From NCBI RefSeq assembly GCF_003044565.1, contig NZ_POXG01000001.1, positions 124,001-188,000 of the forward strand: 64,000 nucleotides of DNA. Reading direction: 5' to 3'. Made by a program: the position numbers and the translations under genes. The notes under the pieces were generated by a model, which worked only from the letters and a program-made list of their open reading frames with translations, ran no database searches and had not been told where the DNA came from. Below are positions 1 through 8,803 of the stretch, piece after piece. The DNA comes from Neisseria sicca (GTDB lineage: Bacteria; Pseudomonadota; Gammaproteobacteria; Burkholderiales; Neisseriaceae). The stretch's first letter is position 1; the number at the start of each line of letters is the position of its first letter.

Positions 1-657
1 CACGACGAAGTTGTCCACGGCAAACGCTCGCTGCTCGGACGGATGCCCGGCGACTGCTGGCAGCAATTCGCCAACCTGCGCGCCTACTACGGCTTCATGT
101 ACGGCTTCCCCGGCAAAAAACTTTTGTTTATGGGCAACGAGTTCGCGCAAGGCAGAGAGTGGAACTACAACGAAGGATTGGATTGGTTCCTGCTCGACCA
201 AGAAGGCGGCTGGCACAAAGGCGTACAAAACTTCGTACGCGATTTGAACCACGTCTATAAAGACACCGCGCCGCTTTACCAGCTCGACCAATGGCCGGAA
301 GGCTTCGAATGGCTGGTCGCCGACGACGGCAACAATTCCGTCTTCGTCTTCGAACGCCGCGACCGCGAAGGTAACCGCGTCATCGTCATCAGCAACTTCA
401 CGCCCGTCGTCCACGACAGCTACCGCTTCGGCGTGAACGAAGCCGGCGAATACCGCGAAATCCTCAATTCAGACGACCCCGGCTACAACGGCAGCGGCGT
501 ATCCGCCGGACAAGCCTTGCAAACCGAAGAAATCTGGTCGCACGGCAAATCCAACTCGCTCACCGTCAAAGTACCGCCGCTGGCAACGGTTTACCTCTAC
601 AAAGCTGCTGAAGCCAGTGGAACAGAGGACGCCGATAAAGTAGAAGGCGAAGCGTAA
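1..657 (+). CDS. glgB: 1,4-alpha-glucan branching enzyme GlgB, C-terminal part (5' end outside window)
   Basis: The reading frame is open from base 1 and encodes the last 218 residues of a GH13 branching enzyme, which makes alpha-1,6 branches in glycogen. The first residues read HDEVVHGK, the conserved segment around the catalytic transition-state stabiliser. The stretches [19 protein letters not shown] and [18 protein letters not shown] match the end of the catalytic barrel almost word for word as I know it from E. coli GlgB. A C-terminal beta-sandwich and a short acidic tail follow. glgX and glgP lie downstream, so this is part of a glycogen cluster, although a regulator and an HlyD-type gene intervene. 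A paired uptake-sequence hairpin follows the stop. The identification is secure; only the length of the missing 5' part is unknown. Confidence 0.96.
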   Translation, partial: HDEVVHGKRSLLGRMPGDCWQQFANLRAYYGFMYGFPGKKLLFMGNEFAQGREWNYNEGLDWFLLDQEGGWHKGVQNFVRDLNHVYKDTAPLYQLDQWPEGFEWLVADDGNNSVFVFERRDREGNRVIVISNFTPVVHDSYRFGVNEAGEYREILNSDDPGYNGSGVSAGQALQTEEIWSHGKSNSLTVKVPPLATVYLYKAAEASGTEDADKVEGEA

Positions 658-716
658 TCTTGAACTGAACTTGTTTTTTTGAACGCAGAAAAACAGGTTC
701 AAACCAACCGCTTTGC

Positions 717-762
717 TTTTTCAGACGACCTTTTGAGATGAAGAGGTCGTCTGAAATTTTTT
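717..762 (+). terminator. Paired DNA uptake sequences forming a terminator after glgB
   Basis: TTTTCAGACGACCTT and its inverted partner AGGTCGTCTGAAA are separated by about 10 bases and followed by a run of T. This is the usual neisserial arrangement, in which two uptake sequences double as a rho-independent terminator. Confidence 0.8.
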
Positions 763-1240
763 GGAGCAGCGGTTAAGGTTTATTTCCACATTCGTTAATG
801 TTTGCAACGCGATTTTCGAGCGAGCCGGAATATCGGCAAACCGTCCAAACTGCTTTTCCATAATTCTCGGTTTGCAGGGTTTCTATTTATTTCGATGATT
901 TTTCAGGAATCTTCCGAAACTGTATTTTCAGACGACCTGTTGGACGTAAAACAATTTAACTATCGGATTTTAATGATAATTGGAAGATGGCTTGCATTGA
1001 AGGCGGGGGCGGTTTGTTATATAGTGAAATAAAAAAAACAGACCGGATGACGGAATCGGGACGTTTTGCGTGCTTGATAAAATAACGGTTGGTTGGCATT
1101 TGTATCGGCTCGGCTTGGGATGAGGCGTGGTTTACGACGGCAGCGTCCGCAGGCGGTCTGATATTTCAGAAGATTTTTGTTTCATTTGGGTCTTGGATAT
1201 TTGTCCTATGACAACAATACAGGCAGATGAGGTGAAGATA
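763..1240. other. Intergenic region with no convincing gene
   Basis: About 480 bases lie between the glgB terminator and the regulator start. Short open frames exist but have no ribosome binding site or recognisable product. One single uptake sequence (TTTTCAGACGACCTG) lies near 927-941. The promoter of the regulator presumably lies here, but I cannot point to it. Confidence 0.5.
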
Positions 1241-1879
1241 ATGAACGGTGTGACCAGTGCGCAATTTATTTCCGCAGGCATTTGTTTTTATCCTAGATGC
1301 GGCTACAAGCGGCTGTCCGAGCAGGCGATCGCGGAGCATTTGAATTCTAATTTGGAAACGTTCAACAGGATGTTTGCCGACAAAGACGAATTTGTGAAGG
1401 CGATGTTGATCGAATACAGCAATCGGGCTTTGGGGCGGGTGTCGTTCGATTTTGCCCAAAATATCGAAGATACGGAGCGGCTGTATCAGATTGTCTGGCG
1501 GCTGGCGGTTACGATACGCGAGCATTTGGTGTGGATACACAGGATGCTGCTGGACAGCGAAGAGGGCGTCGATTTGATTACCAAAGCGTTGAAAAAGCAG
1601 CATAAGATGCTTGCCTACGGGATGATTCGGCATATTAAAGCGTGCAACGGCAGGGAAGATGTGCCGGAATTGGAATTGTTGAATCAGTTTGAGTTTCTCA
1701 ACGGTGCGGTGATTTCGCCAATGATTATGAACACGCGCTATCGGATGCTGGGGATACTGACCGATGAGATGAACGGGCGGCATGAAGATTTGCTGACCGA
1801 TTCGTCCATCCACCAAAGGATAGATTGGGCGTTTGCCGCGCTGTTTCCGCATTACCGCTCTAAGGAGCGTCCGTTTTGA
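1241..1879 (+). CDS. TetR/AcrR-type transcriptional regulator (probable)
   Basis: The product has 212 residues. The first 50 resemble a TetR N-terminal DNA-binding domain: a helix, then a segment (YKRLSEQAIAEHLNSNLET) in the position of the helix-turn-helix, then FADKDEFVKAML, which matches the FxxKxxL end of that domain. The rest is an all-helical ligand-binding part. I chose the ATG at 1241 because GAGGTGAAG lies just before it; an in-frame ATG at 1208 is an alternative without a good ribosome site. The gene ends 20 bases before the HlyD-type adaptor and probably controls it, as TetR regulators often do for efflux genes. The ligand is unknown. The TetR assignment rests on the N-terminal pattern and is not certain. 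Confidence 0.65.
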   Translation: MNGVTSAQFISAGICFYPRCGYKRLSEQAIAEHLNSNLETFNRMFADKDEFVKAMLIEYSNRALGRVSFDFAQNIEDTERLYQIVWRLAVTIREHLVWIHRMLLDSEEGVDLITKALKKQHKMLAYGMIRHIKACNGREDVPELELLNQFEFLNGAVISPMIMNTRYRMLGILTDEMNGRHEDLLTDSSIHQRIDWAFAALFPHYRSKERPF

Positions 1880-1899
1880 CGATTAAGGTGTAACGCAAT

Positions 1900-2955
1900 A
1901 TGAAAAAAGCTGTTATTGCTTCTCTTGCCGTCGCGCTGGCTGCGGGCGGTATGTGGTATGTCCTTCAAAACCAGAAAGAAACTTTGCCTGCATGGATTGC
2001 GCAATCCAACGGGCGGCTGGAGCTGAACCGCATCGATGTCGCGAGCCTGTATCCGGGGCGGGTGAAGGCGGTAATGGTGGAAGAGGGCGCAGATGTGAAA
2101 GAGGGCGATATTCTGGCGGAGCTGTCGTCTGAAACCAGCAACAGCCGTTTGGAAGAAGCGCGGGCGGCGGAATTGCGGCAAGAGGAGGCTGTCGGTCGCG
2201 CCAAAGCTGCCGAAGCGCAGATGAAACAGACGGTTGCGCGCGCGCAGGCGAATGTGGACGCGAACAGGCAGCAGCTGCGCGTGGCGAAAATGGAGCTGGA
2301 CAATGCGCACAAATTGCTTGCCGACCAGCTGGTGTCGCAGTCGGAAGTTACCAAGCGTCAGGCGGATTATGAGCGCGCTGTTGCGGCGGTCAAGGCGGCT
2401 GAAGCGGCGCGGGACGAAGCGCGGGCGACGGTGGCGCAAAGTGCCGCCGCACAAGCGGAAGCGCGCGCCGGTGTGGAACAGGCGAGGGCGGCGGTCAAAT
2501 CGGCTACATCCGCCAACGATGATATGAATATCCGCGCACCGATAGCGGGCAGGGTGGAATACACCATTGCGGAAGCGGGCAACGTGGTCGCAGCGGGTTC
2601 GAAAGTGGTCAGCCTGCTGGATCCTGCCGATGTTTCGATGAATATTTTCCTGCCGACCGACAGCATAAGTCGTCTGAAAGTCAATGATGATGCGCGTATC
2701 CGTTTGGACGGCATTGATGCGGTGTTCCCCGCCAAAATCAAATTCATCGCGACGGATGCGCAGTTTACGCCCAAGTCGGTGGAAACGGTCGATGAACGCG
2801 CGAAGCTGATGTTTAAAGTAAAATTGCAAGTGCCGCGTGAGACGGCGGTGAAATACAACCGTCTGCTGAAAGGCGGGCTGACGGGCAACGGTTTTGTGAA
2901 AACCGACGACAAAGGGGCATGGCCCGCCGAGCTGGCGGTGAGGTTGCCGAATTAG
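1900..2955 (+). CDS. HlyD/EmrA-type periplasmic adaptor protein
   Basis: This 351-residue membrane-fusion protein has an N-terminal hydrophobic anchor (AVIASLAVALAAGGMWYVL). A first lipoyl half-motif follows (VEEGADVKEGDILAEL, about residues 65-80). A long alanine/glutamate-rich coiled coil covers about residues 80-205, and a second lipoyl half (IRAPIAGRVEYTIAEAGNVV, about 210-230) and a beta-barrel complete it. Such proteins connect an inner-membrane pump to an outer-membrane channel. The arrangement resembles the YbhG/YhiI type that serves ABC exporters. No transporter or channel gene follows: an uptake-sequence hairpin ends the unit and the next gene is glgX. It is therefore an orphan adaptor, which either works with a pump encoded elsewhere or is left over from a longer operon. 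Confidence 0.88.
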   Translation: MKKAVIASLAVALAAGGMWYVLQNQKETLPAWIAQSNGRLELNRIDVASLYPGRVKAVMVEEGADVKEGDILAELSSETSNSRLEEARAAELRQEEAVGRAKAAEAQMKQTVARAQANVDANRQQLRVAKMELDNAHKLLADQLVSQSEVTKRQADYERAVAAVKAAEAARDEARATVAQSAAAQAEARAGVEQARAAVKSATSANDDMNIRAPIAGRVEYTIAEAGNVVAAGSKVVSLLDPADVSMNIFLPTDSISRLKVNDDARIRLDGIDAVFPAKIKFIATDAQFTPKSVETVDERAKLMFKVKLQVPRETAVKYNRLLKGGLTGNGFVKTDDKGAWPAELAVRLPN

Positions 2956-3005
2956 CATCTGACGGATTCGGACGGCCTTGATATGAAAACAAAGGTTTAT
3001 GGCTA

Positions 3006-3052
3006 AAAGAGGTCGTCTGAAAACGGGATTTTGCTTTTCAGACGACCTCTTT
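3006..3052 (+). terminator. Paired uptake-sequence terminator after the HlyD-type gene
   Basis: AAAGAGGTCGTCTGAAAA and its exact inverted copy enclose a short loop and run into T-rich sequence. Confidence 0.8.
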
Positions 3053-3134
3053 CCCTTTAAGCATCACCACTATAAAAAGAATACCTATCTGGAAACGCCG
3101 CCAAACGCGTTTCCATCAAATCAGGACAAACAAA

Positions 3135-5135
3135 ATGAAAACCAAAGCATGGCGCATTGAAGAAGGTGCGCCTTATCCGATGGGCGTGTCGCTGACCGAG
3201 GAAGGGGCGAATTTTGCGCTGTTTTCCATCCATGCCGAAAAAGTCGAGCTGTGTCTCTTTGACAAGGGAGGAGAAACCCGTTTGGAAATGCCTTCGCGGC
3301 GTGGGTCGGTGTTTTACGGCTTTGTGCCGGGGGTCGGGGCGGGGCAGCGGTATGGTTTTCGTGTTTACGGACGCGCTGATGCGCCGAGTGGCTCGTGTTT
3401 CAATCCGAACAAATTGTTGATTGACCCGTATTCAAAAAAAATCGACGGCAAACCGAGTTATCGGGACGATGAGGAAATGGCGTGGTTTCGTCCGGAAGAC
3501 GAGCGGGACAATGCGGCGATGGCACCCAAAAGCGTGGTGGTGGGCGATGATGATTTTGATTGGGGCAACGAGCGCCGTCCGAACCATCCGTGGGGCAGGA
3601 CGGTAGTGTATGAAGCCCATGTTAAAGGGTTTACCAAGCAGTTCCCAGATTTGGAACACGCGGGAACGTATCAAGCGCTGACTGATTCGCGCGTGATTGA
3701 TTATTTGAAAACTTTGGGCGTGACCGCCGTCGAGCTGCTGCCGGTACACCAGCATTTGGACGAATACCACCTGCAAAAAATGGGCTTGAGCAATTATTGG
3801 GGCTACAACACTTATTCCCATTTTGCCGTCGAGCCGTCTTATGCCGCCGATGCCGAACGCGCGGCGGAAGAGTTCAAACAAGCCGTCAAAACCTTGCACC
3901 AAGCAGGTTTGGAGGTGATTTTGGATGTCGTATACAACCATACCGCCGAGCAGGATGAAAAAGGTCCGATGCTGTGCCAGCGCGGTATAGACAATGCTTT
4001 GTGGTATTGGCTGAAGCCCGACGGCAGCTATGAAAATTGGTCGGGCTGCGGCAATACGTTGAACATCGTCCGCCGCGACGTAACCCGTTGGGCGGCGGAC
4101 AGCCTGCGTTATTGGGCGGAAACATTTCATGTGGACGGTTTCCGCTTCGACTTGGGAACGGTATTGGGGCGGGAACCGGATTTTCAGGCTTACGGACGCT
4201 TTTTTCAGGTGGTGTACCAAGACCCCGTGTTGGCACGCTGCAAACTGATTGTCGAGGCGTGGGACATCGGCGAAGGCGGCTATCACTTGGGCAATTTCCC
4301 GCAGCCTTTTGCCGAGTGGAACGGACGTTTCCGTGACGATATGCGCGCATTTTGGGTGTGGGAAAGCGGCAATTTGGGCGCATTTGCCGAACGTCTGGCG
4401 GGGTCGTCTGATATTTTCAACCACAGCGGGCGCCATCCTTCCGCCAGCATCAATTTCATCACCGCACACGACGGTTTTACGCTGCGCGATTTGGTCAGCT
4501 ACAACGAAAAACACAACCATGCCAACGGCGAAGACAACCGCGACGGGCATAACGAAAACATCAGCTACAACCACGGCATCGAAGGCGAAACCGAAGATGT
4601 GGCGGTTTTGGAAGACCGCTCCTACACCGCCAAAGCCTTGCTTGCCTCGCTGTTCCTTGCCAACGGTACACCCATGCTGCTGGCGGGCGACGAGTTCGGC
4701 AACAGCCAACAGGGCAACAACAACAGCTATTGTCAGGATAACCCGATTACTTGGCTGGATTGGCATCAGGCGGACGAAACATTGCAAGGCTATACGCGCG
4801 ATTTAATCCGCCTGCGTCAAGAAATTAAGTTACTGGGCGATGACGTTTGGTGGGAAAAAGAGCGCGTCGGCTGGCTCAATGCGGAAGGCGAACCGATGAG
4901 CGAACTTTACTGGCACAATCGCAGCGCAAAAGCCATGCAGATTGTCTTGGACGATGAATGGCTGCTGTTGATCAACGCCAAACGCAGTCGACAAATATTT
5001 AACCTGCCTCAAGGAAGTTGGCAGCTTTCTTGCGTACCATCTGAGAAGTTTAATTACAATACAGATGGCAAGCTGACAGTCGAACATATGGGTATTTGGG
5101 TTTTGCATCGTACAAACGCATCGCCGGATAAATAA
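3135..5135 (+). CDS. glgX: Glycogen debranching enzyme GlgX
   Basis: The product is a 666-residue GH13 isoamylase-type enzyme that removes the short alpha-1,6 side chains left after phosphorylase has trimmed glycogen. A CBM48-like N-terminal domain (about 10-100) precedes the catalytic barrel. The GH13 signatures are visible: DVVYNHTAE (about 262-270), DGFRFDLG with the nucleophile Asp (about 332-339), the acid/base Glu in IVEAWDIG (about 370-377) and the third Asp in FITAHDG (about 440). The ATG is preceded by AGGACAAACAAA. The next gene, glgP, is the partner that produces its substrate. Length and motifs are normal for the family. Confidence 0.96.
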   Translation: MKTKAWRIEEGAPYPMGVSLTEEGANFALFSIHAEKVELCLFDKGGETRLEMPSRRGSVFYGFVPGVGAGQRYGFRVYGRADAPSGSCFNPNKLLIDPYSKKIDGKPSYRDDEEMAWFRPEDERDNAAMAPKSVVVGDDDFDWGNERRPNHPWGRTVVYEAHVKGFTKQFPDLEHAGTYQALTDSRVIDYLKTLGVTAVELLPVHQHLDEYHLQKMGLSNYWGYNTYSHFAVEPSYAADAERAAEEFKQAVKTLHQAGLEVILDVVYNHTAEQDEKGPMLCQRGIDNALWYWLKPDGSYENWSGCGNTLNIVRRDVTRWAADSLRYWAETFHVDGFRFDLGTVLGREPDFQAYGRFFQVVYQDPVLARCKLIVEAWDIGEGGYHLGNFPQPFAEWNGRFRDDMRAFWVWESGNLGAFAERLAGSSDIFNHSGRHPSASINFITAHDGFTLRDLVSYNEKHNHANGEDNRDGHNENISYNHGIEGETEDVAVLEDRSYTAKALLASLFLANGTPMLLAGDEFGNSQQGNNNSYCQDNPITWLDWHQADETLQGYTRDLIRLRQEIKLLGDDVWWEKERVGWLNAEGEPMSELYWHNRSAKAMQIVLDDEWLLLINAKRSRQIFNLPQGSWQLSCVPSEKFNYNTDGKLTVEHMGIWVLHRTNASPDK

Positions 5136-5340
5136 TGCTTTTTAGTTAGCGAGATGTTTTTAAGGGATAAACCTGTTATTCATGATGTCTCAGTTATAAT
5201 GCTGGAGATTAGTAATAAATTTACTTGATTGACTTGCTTAACGGAACATAAAGGCATACGGCTTTTCAGACGACCTCAGACCGTCAAAAGATACAAATTC
5301 CCCCGCTTCATCACCCCATCCTCAACAGAGAAAGGCTATC

Positions 5341-7821
5341 ATGGCTAAGAAAAAACAACCCATTTCAGGTTTTGATTACGTCATGCCGAAACCGGATGCC
5401 GAAACCATCCGCAAGTCCATCGTCTATAAATTGATTTTCATTTTGGGCGTCGATCCGAAAGAGGCGACCGAACACCAATGGCTCAACGCCGCCATGCTCG
5501 CCGCGCGCGACCTGATTGCGGAAGACTTCCTGCAAACCCGCCGCGCCCACATCGACAACGGCAAACGCATGGTTTACTACCTTTCCATGGAATTTCTGTT
5601 GGGACGCGCCTTCGTCAACGCTTTGATTAACGAAGGCGTTTATGCCGAATTTGAAGAGGCGTTCAAACAATTGGGCAAAGAGTTCGCCGATGTCTGCGAA
5701 CAAGAACAAGACCCCGGCTTGGGCAACGGTGGTTTGGGTCGCTTGGCTGCCTGCTTCCTCGACTCGCTCGCCACTTTGCGTATTCCCGCCATGGGCTACG
5801 GCATCCGCTATCAATACGGTATGTTCAAGCAAGAAATCGTGGACGGTCAGCAAGTTGAAAAACCCGATTTGTGGCTCGACCAAGATTTGGCATGGCAGAT
5901 CGGCCGTCCGAACAAACAATATGCCGTCAGCTTCGGCGGACAAGTCATCAATATGGGTGATAAAAAAGAATGGCATCCGAGCGAAGAGATTTCTGCGATG
6001 GCATACGATGAAATCATCCCCGGCTACGGCGGCGACGTCGCCAACCCGTTGCGCCTGTGGACGGCTCACGCCGGCAACCGTTTCGACTTGGCAGACTTCA
6101 ACCGCGGCGATTACGCATCCGCCGTCCGCGCGCAAAATAGCGACGAAAACATCTCGCGCGTCCTCTATCCGAACGATTCTACCGACAGCGGCCGCGAACT
6201 GCGTCTGAAACAGGAATATTTCTTAGTTTCCGCATCCGTACAAGACATCGTGGCGCGCCACAAATGCCGTTTCCCCAGCATCAAAAACCTTGCCGACAAA
6301 GTCGCCATCCACCTGAACGACACCCACCCCGTGCTGGCGATTCCCGAGCTGATGCGTATCCTGATTGACGAAGAAGGTATTGCGTGGACCGAAGCATGGA
6401 ATATGTGCTGCAAGATTTTCTCTTACACCAACCACACCCTGATGAGCGAAGCCTTGGAAACTTGGCCGGTCGATTTGATGGGCCGCCTGCTGCCGCGCCA
6501 TTTGGACATCATCTTTGAAATCAACGCCTACTTCCTGAACGCCCTGCGCGCCATCGGCAACTTCGACGACGACTTCGTCCGCCGTGTATCCATCATCGAT
6601 GAGACCCACGGCCGCCGCGTCCGCATGGCATGGCTGGCAGTCATCGGTTCGCACAAAGTCAACGGCGTGGCGAAAATCCACTCCGACCTGATGACCACTT
6701 CCATTTTCGCCGACTTTGCCAAAGTGTTCCCTGAACGCTTTACCAACGTAACCAACGGCGTAACCCCGCGCCGCTGGATTAACATCGCCAACCCCGAATT
6801 GACCCGTTTCCTCGACAAACACTTGGGCGAACAAGACTGGCGTCTGCATTTGGACAACTTGACCAAGCTTAATGAAAAAGTTGACGATGCAAGCGTACAG
6901 GCGGAATTCGGCGCAGTGAAAAAAGCCGCCAAAGAACGCCTCGCCAAGTACATCGAAACCGAATTGGGCATCAAAGTAAACACGGACGCGCTGTTTGACA
7001 TTCAAATCAAACGCATCCATGAATACAAACGCCAAGCATTGAATTTGATGCACATTGTCGACCGCTACAACAAAATCCTGGAAAACCCGGATTTCGACTG
7101 GCAGCCGCGCGTCTTCATCTTTGCCGGTAAAGCCGCATCCGCCTACTACATGGCGAAAAAAATCATCCGCCTGATTAACGACGTTGCCAAAATCATCAAT
7201 AACGACGAACGCATCCGCGACCTGATTAAAGTCGTCTATATTCCGAATTACAGCGTCAGCCTCGCCCAAATCATCATTCCCGCCGCCGATTTGCACGAAC
7301 AAATCTCACTGGCAGGTACGGAGGCATCGGGCACCAGCAACATGAAATTCGCCCTCAACGGCGCGCTCTGCATGGGTACGCTGGACGGCGCGAACGTTGA
7401 AATTCTGGAAAAAGTCGGCGCAGATAACTGCTTTATCTTTGGTAACACCGTCGAGCAAGTGGAAGAAATCCGCCGCAACGGTTACGACCCGTTAAGCTAC
7501 ATCGAGCGCGACAACGACCTGCGCCGCGTCGTCAACCAAATCAGCAACGGCACGTTCTCCCCCGAAGAACCAAACCGCTACAACGACGTCCTGCAACCTT
7601 ACGGCGATTTCTATCAACTGATGGCGGATTTCCGCAGCTACATCGACACGCAATACAAAGCGGACGAACACTACCGCGATGTTGCCGCATGGCGTAGATC
7701 CGCATTGATCAACATCGCCAACATGGGCTTCTTCTCATCCGACCGTTCCATCGCCGACTACTGCCGCGATATCTGGTACATAGAGCCGCTGACTTTGAAA
7801 GAGCTGCCTAAACACCAATAA
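5341..7821 (+). CDS. glgP: Glycogen/starch phosphorylase
   Basis: The 826-residue GT35 phosphorylase releases glucose-1-phosphate from the non-reducing ends of glycogen, using pyridoxal phosphate. The PLP lysine lies at about residue 669 in GTSNMKFALNGAL, within the family signature that continues as GTLDGANVEI. GNGGLGRLAACFLDSLATL is also typical. AGAAAGGCTATC stands before the ATG. It is 205 bases downstream of glgX, with an uptake sequence in the gap, and may be transcribed separately. With GlgB and GlgX it gives storage and retrieval of glycogen, a trait of several commensal Neisseria. Confidence 0.97.
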   Translation: MAKKKQPISGFDYVMPKPDAETIRKSIVYKLIFILGVDPKEATEHQWLNAAMLAARDLIAEDFLQTRRAHIDNGKRMVYYLSMEFLLGRAFVNALINEGVYAEFEEAFKQLGKEFADVCEQEQDPGLGNGGLGRLAACFLDSLATLRIPAMGYGIRYQYGMFKQEIVDGQQVEKPDLWLDQDLAWQIGRPNKQYAVSFGGQVINMGDKKEWHPSEEISAMAYDEIIPGYGGDVANPLRLWTAHAGNRFDLADFNRGDYASAVRAQNSDENISRVLYPNDSTDSGRELRLKQEYFLVSASVQDIVARHKCRFPSIKNLADKVAIHLNDTHPVLAIPELMRILIDEEGIAWTEAWNMCCKIFSYTNHTLMSEALETWPVDLMGRLLPRHLDIIFEINAYFLNALRAIGNFDDDFVRRVSIIDETHGRRVRMAWLAVIGSHKVNGVAKIHSDLMTTSIFADFAKVFPERFTNVTNGVTPRRWINIANPELTRFLDKHLGEQDWRLHLDNLTKLNEKVDDASVQAEFGAVKKAAKERLAKYIETELGIKVNTDALFDIQIKRIHEYKRQALNLMHIVDRYNKILENPDFDWQPRVFIFAGKAASAYYMAKKIIRLINDVAKIINNDERIRDLIKVVYIPNYSVSLAQIIIPAADLHEQISLAGTEASGTSNMKFALNGALCMGTLDGANVEILEKVGADNCFIFGNTVEQVEEIRRNGYDPLSYIERDNDLRRVVNQISNGTFSPEEPNRYNDVLQPYGDFYQLMADFRSYIDTQYKADEHYRDVAAWRRSALINIANMGFFSSDRSIADYCRDIWYIEPLTLKELPKHQ

Positions 7822-7850
7822 AGTGGATATCGATTAAGCAGTAAACAGGA

Positions 7851-7884
7851 ACAGCCGATACGGGAAAGTATCGGCTGTTTTTTG
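7851..7884 (+). terminator. Rho-independent terminator of glgP
   Basis: The stem CAGCCGATAC/GTATCGGCTG has a short loop and is followed by TTTTTT. Confidence 0.88.
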
Positions 7885-7914
7885 CATGGCTGATTTTAAA
7901 AGGATAATGTGAGA

Positions 7915-7976
7915 AAAGGTCGTCTGAAAATCAAATTTGTTGACTTAAACGCTGCAAAATGGTTTTCAGACGACCC
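7915..7976. repeat. Inverted pair of uptake sequences between convergent genes
   Basis: AAAGGTCGTCTGAAAA and GGTTTTCAGACGACCC are 30 bases apart, between glgP and the convergent membrane-protein gene. They may serve as the terminator for the minus-strand gene. Confidence 0.7.
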
Positions 7977-7984
7977 TTGAGCGT

Positions 7985-8665
7985 TCACCAAATTTTATTG
8001 CTGGATTTCAAATATCGCCTATCGTCAAAAGTATTGATCCATTGCGGTCTGAGTGCGATGAAAATAGCGGTAGTGATGCCGCTGAGAAAGGCTTCTGCCC
8101 AAGCGATCAGGATGAAAATGGGGAGGGCGGTGGTCCAAAGTACGGATGTCGGAAAGGCATGGCTGAGATCCAAAACGCTGACCAACACCAGTCCGGTCAA
8201 CATCATGCCTACGGCGGATGCGATGAATCCGTTGACAAAAATAAAGATAAAAATATTCGCGGGCAGACGGTTCACCAAACGACGGGAGAGCTGATTGACA
8301 ATAAGCGGCGGTAAGAGCAGGGCGAGGGCGTTGACAGGGTAGGCATATCCGTCGCCGCCGTTGAACAACAAAAGATAAGGAAGGAGCAAAGCCGAACCCA
8401 GCCATAACGCAGCAGGCGCACCAATCATCAGCGCAACCAAATTCATGGCAAGCAGGTGATAGCTCATTTGCGCAAGCTGTCCTTCGTCAGTCATCGCATT
8501 CAGACACCATGCGGTCGTCAGTATCAGGGTAGAGAGGATGGAGGCGGAATGGTGTTTCTGCATGGATCGCCATGCCGGACGCGCGCAAGCGAGAAGCAGA
8601 ATGGACAACAGCAGCCAAGCAGCGGCTAAAGTCGAACTGGAGAACCATGCGGCTTGAAAATTCAT
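7985..8665 (-). CDS. CbiM-like integral membrane protein (ECF transporter permease type)
   Basis: This 226-residue, highly hydrophobic protein has about six membrane segments, for example AAWLLLSILLLACA near residue 15, LVALMIGAPAALWLGSALLL near 75 and IFIFIFVNGFIASAVGMML near 145. The C-terminal AEAFLSGITTAIFIALRP resembles the end of CbiM, the substrate-binding membrane component of cobalt/nickel energy-coupling-factor importers. The N-terminal metal-binding residues of true CbiM (MHIxDG) are absent, so a cobalt role should not be assumed. No ATPase or other transport genes are adjacent. A single uptake sequence lies upstream near 8690. The membrane location is firm; the family is a similarity judgement. 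Confidence 0.65.
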   Translation of the reverse strand: MNFQAAWFSSSTLAAAWLLLSILLLACARPAWRSMQKHHSASILSTLILTTAWCLNAMTDEGQLAQMSYHLLAMNLVALMIGAPAALWLGSALLLPYLLLFNGGDGYAYPVNALALLLPPLIVNQLSRRLVNRLPANIFIFIFVNGFIASAVGMMLTGLVLVSVLDLSHAFPTSVLWTTALPIFILIAWAEAFLSGITTAIFIALRPQWINTFDDRRYLKSSNKIW

Positions 8666-8803
8666 ACGAAACCAGACCGAGGGTAAATATTCAGACGACC
8701 TGCATTATACCCCGCAGACGAAATTCGCGGCGGACTTGTTTTGTTTAATGCTGAAACACGCTAAAATAACGACCTTTGCCGTTTATTTCAAGGGAAACAG
8801 CGA

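Noticed and set aside
1852..2958. A minus-strand open frame opposite the HlyD-type gene
   Set aside because: It is rich in R, H and F as expected for the antisense of an Ala/Glu coiled coil and has no start signal.
6223..7302. A long minus-strand open frame inside glgP
   Set aside because: It is a shadow of a highly biased coding sequence; it has no family match and a strong gene occupies the other strand.
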